This document shows positions 1 to 5,037 of a DNA stretch of 5,037 nucleotides, in pieces. The position numbers and the translations under genes were made by a program. The first letter of the stretch is position 1. The number at the start of each line of letters is the position of its first letter. Source of the stretch: Actinomycetota bacterium (GTDB lineage: Bacteria > Actinomycetota > Thermoleophilia > Gaiellales > Gaiellaceae); the NCBI GenBank assembly GCA_005885565.1, contig VAXK01000226.1, forward strand, positions 1 to 5,037. Direction: 5' to 3'. The notes below the pieces were generated by a model, which had not been told where the DNA came from, searched no databases, and was given only the letters and a program-made list of their open reading frames with translations.

Positions 1-106
1 TGCCTGGCACCGGGGTGTGCGCTTCGGCTCTCGCAGCGGCCACCTGGCTGCGCCGGGCCCGTCTCGAACGGCCGCCCAGGGACAATGGGAGCTCGGGGCA
101 CGGCTC

Positions 107-1216
107 TCAGCGAGTTCCCTCCGCCTTGACCCACACCGCCGGCACCCCGCGGCGCAGGTAGTTCGCCAGCGCGACGACCGTCGCCCACGTCACGAGGGTG
201 TAGTAGCGCGGGAGGCCCGGGCGTGCGGCCGCGGCCGCCAGGAACGCGAGCTGACCCGCCAGTGCGACTCGATAGGCGCGGCTGCCGCGCGGCGCGAGCA
301 CGAAGCTCGATCCGAGCAGCACCAGATGCAGCAGGCCGCTGCCGTAGCGCAGGTGCCGGTGCGAGACGATCTCCACGCGGTAGACCGCGTCGAGGCTCCG
401 GAGCATGTCCCCCTCGGCCACGATCAGCCAGCAGTGCTCGAACATGCGAACCTTGCGCGCGTACTCGTCCTCGATGTCGCGCGAGGGCTTCTCGAAGGCG
501 ATCGCCTCCGGCTCGTACACCGCCCGCCGGCCGCGCTGCACCATGAGGTACGGGAAGGCGAGGTCGTGCCCGAAGCGCGGGTCGACCTCCACGTAGTCCT
601 CGCGCCGCACCGCGTAGATGGAGCCGTTTCCGCCCGTGACCGAGCCGAGCGCCGACTCCGCCTCGCGCACGAGGAGCTCGTAGCGCCAGTACGCGCCCTC
701 CCGGTTCGTGCCGTCGGCCGCCTCGAGGCGAAGCTGGCCGCAGACGTACGCGACCTCCGGGTCTGCGAGGTTGCGGACGAGCTTCCGGAGCGCGGGCGCC
801 GCCCACGTCGCGTTCGCGTCCGAGAACGCGAGGACCTCGCCGTCCGCCTCCCGCACGGCGAGGTTCTGCGCGGCAACCTTGCCCCCGCGCGGCGCCCGTA
901 CCAGGCGCACACGCGGCTCCCGCGCCGCGACCGCCTCGACGAGCTCGTCCGTCCGGTCGCTCGAGGCGTCCGAGGCGACGAGGATCTCGACGAGGTCCTC
1001 CGGATAGTCGAGCCCGAGGAGGTTCTCGAGCCGCCGCTCGATCACGTCCTCCTCGTCGTGCGCGGCGACGATCACGCTCACCCGCGGCGTGCCGCCGCCC
1101 TTCCGCACCGGCCGCCCCCGCACGCGCGCCGCCAGCGCCGCGGCCGCCGGATAGCCGACGTGGGTCCAGGCGAGCGCGCCGAGCGAGCCCCAGAAGAGCG
1201 CCTTCGCCGCCTTCAC
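107..1216 (-). CDS. Membrane-anchored family 2 glycosyltransferase
   Basis: The protein (369 residues from the GTG at 1216) is a GT-A fold inverting glycosyltransferase that uses a nucleotide-sugar, probably for envelope or exopolysaccharide glycan. A hydrophobic N-terminal segment (about 5-30, ending in the typical GYP) precedes the catalytic domain. Visible motifs are RVSVIVAAHDEE (45-56), DASSD (83-87), the metal-site-like SDAN (132-135, DxN rather than DxD), GGNGS (195-199), HD (217-218, near the expected catalytic base) and RKVRM (254-258), the counterpart of the Q/RxxRW region. Two or three membrane segments follow (about 291-358). This resembles the PgaC/IcaA-like part of the family, but processivity and product are unknown. 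The frame stays open to an ATG at 1336, but that would run into the divergent antiporter start, and homology-like sequence begins only around the GTG, so the GTG is preferred. It is transcribed divergently from the other genes. Confidence 0.88.
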   Translation of the reverse strand: MKAAKALFWGSLGALAWTHVGYPAAAALAARVRGRPVRKGGGTPRVSVIVAAHDEEDVIERRLENLLGLDYPEDLVEILVASDASSDRTDELVEAVAAREPRVRLVRAPRGGKVAAQNLAVREADGEVLAFSDANATWAAPALRKLVRNLADPEVAYVCGQLRLEAADGTNREGAYWRYELLVREAESALGSVTGGNGSIYAVRREDYVEVDPRFGHDLAFPYLMVQRGRRAVYEPEAIAFEKPSRDIEDEYARKVRMFEHCWLIVAEGDMLRSLDAVYRVEIVSHRHLRYGSGLLHLVLLGSSFVLAPRGSRAYRVALAGQLAFLAAAAARPGLPRYYTLVTWATVVALANYLRRGVPAVWVKAEGTR

Positions 1217-1222
1217 GCGGGT

Positions 1223-1228
1223 ATAGTC
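1223..1228 (-). promoter_or_regulatory. Candidate -10 element for the minus-strand glycosyltransferase
   Basis: On the minus strand GACTAT ends six bases before the GTG at 1216. It keeps the A at -11 and the T at -7, the most conserved -10 positions, if transcription starts at the GTG itself, which would give a leaderless mRNA. There is no Shine-Dalgarno sequence next to this GTG, which agrees with that reading. The T at -12 is missing and no clear -35 box is seen, so this is only suggestive. Confidence 0.22.
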
Positions 1229-1310
1229 GCCGCTTCGCGCGATGAGGCTCGCGCCTAACCGCCCGCACCCAGGGCTGATGGCCTCTACGGAACGTCGAGC
1301 GACGCGAAGT

Positions 1311-1317
1311 GGAGGTG
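1311..1317 (+). promoter_or_regulatory. Ribosome binding site of the antiporter locus
   Basis: GGAGGTG lies four to five bases before the ATG at 1322 and matches the anti-Shine-Dalgarno sequence well. It fixes 1322 as the start of the antiporter rather than the GTG further upstream at 1309, which is in another frame. It is the only strong Shine-Dalgarno site I see in the window. Confidence 0.65.
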
Positions 1318-1321
1318 CGGG

Positions 1322-2483
1322 ATGGACGCGATTCAACTGGCCGCAGCGCTGGCAGCCGTCGTGCTAGTGGCGAGCGTGGTCTCGGTCGAGGCGGGCGTCA
1401 CCGTCGCGCTCGTCGAGCTGACGCTCGGCGTCGTCGTCGGCAACGTCTTCCACCTGCACTCGCAGGGCTGGCTCGACTTCGTCGCGTCGTTCGCGTCGAT
1501 CGTCCTGACCTTCCTCGCCGGGATGGAGGTCGATCCGGGCTAGCGTCGGCGACTCGAGGCGTCGCTCGGGATCGGCGTCGCGTCCTTCGCGGGCCCGTTC
1601 GTCGTCGCCTCGCTCGTCGCCTTCTTCCTGCTCGACTGGACGGTGCGCGCGTCGCTCATCGCCGGCACCGCACTCTCGACCACGTCGCTCGCGGTCGTGT
1701 ACGCGGTGCTCGTCGAGCGCGGGCTCACCGACACGGCGATCGGCAAGCTGCTCATGAGCGCGACGTTCGTGACCGACCTGTGCACCGCGCTCGCGCTCTC
1801 GGCGATCTTCATCCAGCCGAACGTCTGGTTCCCCGCCTTCCTCGCCGTGTCGGTCGCCCTCGTCCTCGCCCTGCCGCGGATCGCGCCGTGGTTCTTCGGC
1901 CGCTACGGGAACCGCGTCATCGAGCCGGAGATCAAGCTCGTGTTCGCGTCCTTGCTCGTCCTGATGGTGCTTGCGAACGCGTCGAACGGCCACGCAGTCC
2001 TGCCGGCGTTCGTGCTCGGCCTCGTGATGAGCCGCCACTACGCCGAGCATCGGGAGGAGCAGAAAGCGCCTCCGCGTGGTCGCGTTCGCGTTCCTGACGC
2101 CGTTCTTCTTCCTGAAGGGCGGTCTCAACGTCTCGCTCGGCGCCGTCGTGGCGAACCTCGGCCTGCTCGGAGCGCTGCTCGCGGCGAAGATCGTCCCGAA
2201 GGCCGTCTTCGTCGCTCCGCTGGCTCGACGTGCGGCGCCGCGTCACGCCGCCTTCGCGACGCTGCTGATGAGCACTGGGCTCACCTTCGGGACGATCTCG
2301 TCGCTCTACGGCCTGAACGCCGGGATCATCGACCGGACGCAGTTCTCGCTGCTCGTCACCGTCGTCGTGCTCTCCGCGGTCGTCCCCACCGCGATCGCGG
2401 AGCGGTCGTTCCTCCCGGACGCCGACGAGGAGCGCCGCCTCGACCGGCGCCGCACATACGCTCGCGCCGAGGAATACGTCTAG
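1322..2483 (+). pseudogene. Disrupted Kef/CPA2-type cation:proton antiporter
   Basis: Read conceptually, this is a 386-codon membrane antiporter (Na_H_Exchanger domain), near the usual core length for the family. Three pieces join: 1322-1540 (73 residues), a TAG at 1541-1543, then 1544 to about 2062 in the same frame, then a shift of one base to the frame ending at 2483. Family-like stretches lie on both sides of each lesion. They include ELTLGVVVGN (32-41), FLAGMEVDP (64-72), the TM region GTALSTTSLAVVYAVL (115-130), ATFVTDLCTALALS (147-160) and FAFLTPFFFLKGGLNVSLG after the shift. T151-D152 sits where many relatives have the ion-binding ND or DD pair. Removing one A from the AAA at 2063-2065 restores EEQKRLRVVAFAFLTPFF. 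No other stop appears and third-position GC stays high, so the damage is recent or is a sequence error. An intact protein would exchange a monovalent cation for protons at the cell membrane. Confidence 0.85.
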
Positions 2484-2498
2484 CTCCGGGGGCTCGAC

Positions 2499-2504
2499 TA
2501 CCAT
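2499..2504 (+). promoter_or_regulatory. Candidate -10 element before the GtrB-like gene
   Basis: TACCAT in the 32-bp gap after the antiporter fits the TANNNT -10 pattern and would place a transcript start about five bases before the ATG at 2516. No good Shine-Dalgarno sequence precedes that ATG, so a nearly leaderless mRNA is possible. Read-through from the antiporter is equally possible. No -35 box is evident. Confidence 0.25.
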
Positions 2505-2515
2505 CGTGGCGCCGT

Positions 2516-3493
2516 ATGGAGCGACCTCGCTACTCTTTCGTCGTCCCGATCTTCAACGAGGAGGACACGCTCCCGGAGCTCGAACGGCGTCTCCGCTCGG
2601 TGCTCGAGGAGCTCGACGGGCCCGCCGAGGTCGTCCTCGTCGACGACGGCAGCTCGGACGGGAGCCCCGAGCTCCTGGCCGACATGAGCCGCCGGGACTC
2701 GCGCTTCAAGGTCATCCGCTTCACGCGCAACTTCGGCCACCAGATGGCGATCACGGCGGGGCTCGACCGCGCCGCGGGCGATGCCGTCGTCGTCATGGAC
2801 GGCGACCTCCAGGACCCGCCGGAGCTCGCGCCCGAGCTGATCGCCCACTGGCGCGAGGGCTACGAGGTCGTCTACGCGGTGCGCGAGGACCGGCGCGTCG
2901 AGCCCTTCTTCCGCCGCGCCGCGATCGGGCTCTTCTACCGCATCCTGCGCCGCTTGAGCGACGTCGAGATCCCGCCCGACGCCGGCGACTTCCGGCTGAT
3001 CGACCGGCGCGCGCTCGACCAGTTCCGCCTGATGCGCGAGAACAACCGCTACGTGCGCGGCCTCTTCGCGTGGATCGGCTTCCGCCAGATCGGCGTGCCG
3101 TACCGGCGCGACGCGCGCTACGCGGGCGAGACGAAGTACCCGCTCCGCAAGCTCGTGAAGCTCGGCACGGACGGCATCCTCGGCTTCTCCAACGTGCCCC
3201 TGCGCATGACGATGGCGCTCGGCTTCCTCGTCTCGGGGACGTCGTTCGTGCTCGGCGTCGTCGCGATCGTCCTCCGCATCTTCGGCGTCGGGAGTGTCCC
3301 AGGGTGGGCGTCGATCGTGGTCGTCGTGTCGTTCCTCGGCGGCGTGCAGCTCGTCGTCACCGGGACGATGGGGCTCTACGTGGCGCGCATCTACGAGGAG
3401 GTCAAGGGACGCCCCTTGTACATCGTCCGCGAGAGCCACGGTTTCGACGCCGAGGCTGCTGCGGCGCCTATGGAGCAGACCCTCGCGAACTAG
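2516..3493 (+). CDS. Polyprenyl-phosphate glycosyltransferase, GtrB/DPM1-like
   Basis: This 325-residue protein is a family 2 glycosyltransferase of the GtrB/dolichol-phosphate mannosyltransferase type. It would transfer a sugar from a nucleotide-sugar to undecaprenyl phosphate or a related lipid on the cytoplasmic face. Motifs seen are FVVPIFNEEDTLPEL (8-22), VDDGSSD (42-48), RNFGHQMAITAGLDRA (71-86), MDGDLQDPPEL (94-104, with the DxD metal site at D95 and D97), DAGDFRLIDRRAL (155-167) and ETKYPLRKLVKL (205-216). Two C-terminal membrane segments follow (about 231-256 and 264-290), then the usual RIYEEVKGRPLYIVRE tail. Length and order match the family. The ATG is the only start next to the conserved N-terminus; the frame is open further upstream but there it encodes antiporter and shadow sequence. 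The methyltransferase begins immediately after its stop. The sugar carried is unknown. Confidence 0.93.
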   Translation: MERPRYSFVVPIFNEEDTLPELERRLRSVLEELDGPAEVVLVDDGSSDGSPELLADMSRRDSRFKVIRFTRNFGHQMAITAGLDRAAGDAVVVMDGDLQDPPELAPELIAHWREGYEVVYAVREDRRVEPFFRRAAIGLFYRILRRLSDVEIPPDAGDFRLIDRRALDQFRLMRENNRYVRGLFAWIGFRQIGVPYRRDARYAGETKYPLRKLVKLGTDGILGFSNVPLRMTMALGFLVSGTSFVLGVVAIVLRIFGVGSVPGWASIVVVVSFLGGVQLVVTGTMGLYVARIYEEVKGRPLYIVRESHGFDAEAAAAPMEQTLAN

Positions 3494-3494
3494 G

Positions 3495-4169
3495 GTACGC
3501 ACCGAGTTCGACCGCTACGGCGAGACGTACGAGGCGGCGGTCGACGAGGCGATCTCGTTCGCCGGCAAGGAGCACGACTTCTATCTCGAGGCGAAGGCGC
3601 GGCGGCTGCTCGAGCTGGCTCGGCGGCACCTCGGGACCGGCCGGCCGAGCGCGCTCGACGTTGGCTGCGGCCCCGGTCTCTTCGACCGGCACCTCGCCTC
3701 GAGCTTCGACCTCCACGGCGTCGACGTCTCTCCGCCGATGGTCGAGCGGGCGCGGGAGGCGAATCCGGAGGCGTCGTACCGCGTGTACGACGGCAGGCGG
3801 CTTCCGTACTCCGACGGCGAGTTCGACCTCGCCTTCGCCGTCTGCGTCCTCCACCACGTCGACCCGCCGGATCGGCGCGCCCTCCTGGCGGAGATGGCGC
3901 GTGTGACGAGGCCCGGCGGCCTCACGCTCGTCTTCGAGCACAACCCGCTCAACCCTCTCACGCGTCGCGTCGTTCGCGACTGCGCCTTCGACGAGGGCGT
4001 CGAGCTCCTCGGCCGCCGAGAGTTGGAGCGGCTCTACCGCGGCGCAGGCCTCGAGGTCCTCGGCGCCGAGTACCTGCTCTTCTCCCCCTGGCGCATGGAC
4101 GTGCTCGAGCGCCGGCTCACCTGGTTGCCTCTCGGTGCTCAGTACGTTGTGGCGGGCACCAAGACGTAG
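3495..4169 (+). CDS. Class I SAM-dependent methyltransferase (start unresolved)
   Basis: The 224 codons from 3495 encode a Methyltransf_11/UbiE-like Rossmann methyltransferase. Motif I is ALDVGCGPG (53-61), the acidic residue after strand 2 is D77 in GVDVSPPMV, then come DGRRLPYSDGEFDLAFAVCVLHHV (99-122) and ARVTRPGG (135-142). The N-terminal FDRYGETYEAAVDEAISFAGKEHDF looks like the genuine beginning of such proteins. However, this frame has no ATG, GTG or TTG between a GTG at 3294, deep inside the preceding gene, and the ATG at about 3741, which would remove motif I. The first codon after the preceding stop is GTA, one base from GTG. The true start may be non-canonical or mutated, or the protein may be reached by a frameshift from the glycosyltransferase. 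The substrate is unknown; context suggests a glycan, lipid carrier or related intermediate. The stop overlaps the next gene. Confidence 0.8.
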   Translation, partial: VRTEFDRYGETYEAAVDEAISFAGKEHDFYLEAKARRLLELARRHLGTGRPSALDVGCGPGLFDRHLASSFDLHGVDVSPPMVERAREANPEASYRVYDGRRLPYSDGEFDLAFAVCVLHHVDPPDRRALLAEMARVTRPGGLTLVFEHNPLNPLTRRVVRDCAFDEGVELLGRRELERLYRGAGLEVLGAEYLLFSPWRMDVLERRLTWLPLGAQYVVAGTKT

Positions 4170-5037
4170 CTTCAGATCCGCGGCGATCGTGCTGGGCGTC
4201 GTGGGGGCACTCCACGGGCTGATCTACGTGCCCTTTGCCGGGCCGCGTCTCGGCGACTCGCCCGGCTACGAGGCCGCGGCGCACGCGATCCGTCACGGCA
4301 GCTACACGACGCCGCTCCCGGACGTCGACGTCACCGGGCTCCCGATCCCGGGGAGCGCTCAGGGCGCCCCGGAGCGCCAGACCTACCGCACTCCCGGCTA
4401 CCCGCTGCTCCTGGCGGCGGCGGACTACGGCGGGGCGAGACCCCTCGTGCTGATCCTCGTCCAGGCGCTCCTCACCGGCGCGGGCGTGATCCTCGTCGCG
4501 TTCACGGCGCGCCGCCTGTGGTCGGAGCGCGCGGGTCTGCTCGCCGGCGTCCTCGCGGCGGTCGACCCGTTCCCGAAGCACTACGTGCCGCGCGTCCTGA
4601 GCGAGGCGCTCGCGGGCTTCCTCGTCGCGGCGACGGCGTACGCGTTCGTGCGCGCCTGGCAGGACCGCGCTCCTGCCTGGTGGGCCCTGGCCGGCCTCGC
4701 GACGGCGGCGCTCACGCTGACGCGGCCGCTCTTCGTGCTCGTCGTCCCGCTCGTCGTCCTCGCCGCGCTCCTCCGGCGCTCGTGGCGCGGCGCCGTGGCG
4801 AGCGCCGCCGCGTGCGCGCTCCTCCTCGGCCCGTGGCTCGCCTGGGAGGGCGACGTGGCCGGGCGGGTGACGATGGCGAGCTTCGGCGAGGGCTGGAACC
4901 TACTCCTCGCCGCGCACGGCGAAGGGCTCCACCGGACCGCCGTCGACGTCGAGCGCTCCCCCGCCTACGCCCGCGACTTCCTCTCGGTGCACCGCTTCGC
5001 GCCTTCGGCGGCCGCGCTGCGCACGGACCCGGAGGCC
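4135..5037 (+). CDS. GT-C/ArnT-like membrane glycosyltransferase, 3' end missing
   Basis: The frame is open from the GTG at 4135 to the window edge (301 codons, no stop), so the gene is cut by the window. It resembles glycosyltransferase family 39/ArnT/PMT-type enzymes, which transfer sugars from polyprenyl-phosphate donors on the outer side of the membrane. A basic N-terminus (RAPRRSFR, 7-14) precedes membrane segment 1 (about 16-34). The first outer loop carries GDSPGYEAAAHAI (40-52), whose aspartate (D41) sits where the catalytic acidic residue is expected. RTPGYPLLLA (85-94), a conserved SE (156-157) and TRPLFVL (196-202) also match the family. Several further hydrophobic segments lie at about 104-124, 134-148, 158-173, 181-194, 198-213 and 219-235. 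GTG 4135 is the first start after the in-frame stop at 3904; TTG 4147 and GTG 4189 are alternatives, and the last would clip segment 1. The chosen start overlaps the methyltransferase by 35 bases, implying translational coupling. No Shine-Dalgarno site is clear. Confidence 0.82.
   Translation, partial: MLSTLWRAPRRSFRSAAIVLGVVGALHGLIYVPFAGPRLGDSPGYEAAAHAIRHGSYTTPLPDVDVTGLPIPGSAQGAPERQTYRTPGYPLLLAAADYGGARPLVLILVQALLTGAGVILVAFTARRLWSERAGLLAGVLAAVDPFPKHYVPRVLSEALAGFLVAATAYAFVRAWQDRAPAWWALAGLATAALTLTRPLFVLVVPLVVLAALLRRSWRGAVASAAACALLLGPWLAWEGDVAGRVTMASFGEGWNLLLAAHGEGLHRTAVDVERSPAYARDFLSVHRFAPSAAALRTDPEA

Noticed and set aside
59..71. Small inverted repeat CCGT/ACGG that might be a terminator for the minus-strand gene
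   Set aside because: Only four base pairs with no T-tract; expected by chance in this base composition.
1..106. Possible end of a neighbouring gene at the left edge
   Set aside because: Frames 1 and 3 on the plus strand are open to stops at 127 and about 159, and a minus-strand frame from a GTG at 101 is open to the edge, but none gives a recognisable protein and the fragment is too short to choose.
17..1258. Long plus-strand open frame of 413 codons opposite the glycosyltransferase
   Set aside because: Rich in Arg, His, Val and Asp with no recognisable domain; it is the antisense shadow of the minus-strand glycosyltransferase, typical of high-GC coding DNA.
1217..1336. N-terminal extension of the minus-strand glycosyltransferase to the ATG at 1336
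   Set aside because: The added 40 residues resemble no family sequence and overlap the well-supported ATG and ribosome site of the divergent antiporter.
1364..2128. 254-codon minus-strand frame opposite the antiporter
   Set aside because: Highly charged shadow sequence; the plus strand carries membrane-protein signatures despite its lesions.
2498..3502. 334-codon minus-strand frame opposite the GtrB-like gene
   Set aside because: Composition dominated by Asp, Glu, His, Arg and Val without motifs; it mirrors the codons of the clearly real plus-strand gene.
2506..3906. 466-codon plus-strand frame running across two genes
   Set aside because: Arg/Pro/Ala-rich low-information translation in a different frame from two genes with clear catalytic motifs.
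4008..4020. Hairpin CTCGG-CCG-CCGAG
   Set aside because: Lies inside the methyltransferase coding sequence and is explained by Leu-Gly-Arg-Arg-Glu codons; a three-base loop and no U-tract argue against a terminator.

Overview
This is a high-GC window with strongly G/C-biased third codon positions, GTG/TTG-type starts and long antisense shadow frames. That suggests a high-GC bacterium. The protein style and possible leaderless starts would suit a deep-branching Actinomycetota lineage such as Thermoleophilia, but this assignment is inference and no marker gene is present. I see no tRNA, rRNA, CRISPR array, insertion sequence or phage gene.

Layout: Bases 1-106 hold nothing I can assign. A membrane-anchored family 2 glycosyltransferase lies on the minus strand (107-1216). 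A 105-bp divergent gap separates it from a plus-strand run. The first plus-strand locus (1322-2483) is a Kef/CPA2-type cation:proton antiporter. It is broken by an in-frame TAG codon and a one-base frameshift, so I call it a pseudogene or a sequence-error casualty. After 32 bp comes an apparently co-directional set: a GtrB/dolichol-phosphate-mannose-synthase-like glycosyltransferase (2516-3493), a class I SAM-dependent methyltransferase (about 3495-4169) and the first 301 codons of a multi-membrane GT-C/ArnT-like glycosyltransferase (4135 to the window edge). Gaps or overlaps between these three are near zero.

Functional reading: The last three genes fit a lipid-linked sugar pathway. The GtrB-like enzyme would load a sugar onto a polyprenyl phosphate at the inner face of the membrane. 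The GT-C enzyme would transfer such a sugar to an acceptor on the outer face. The methyltransferase could modify a sugar, lipid or other intermediate. The divergent glycosyltransferase probably also builds envelope glycan. Substrates cannot be read from the sequence.

The most notable points are the two lesions in the antiporter and the absence of any canonical start codon for the methyltransferase. A single-base change at the junction would fuse the methyltransferase in frame to the preceding glycosyltransferase. These may be real decay or recoding, or base-level errors in the assembly. I found no convincing new biological system; most of the window is ordinary envelope-glycan and transport content.
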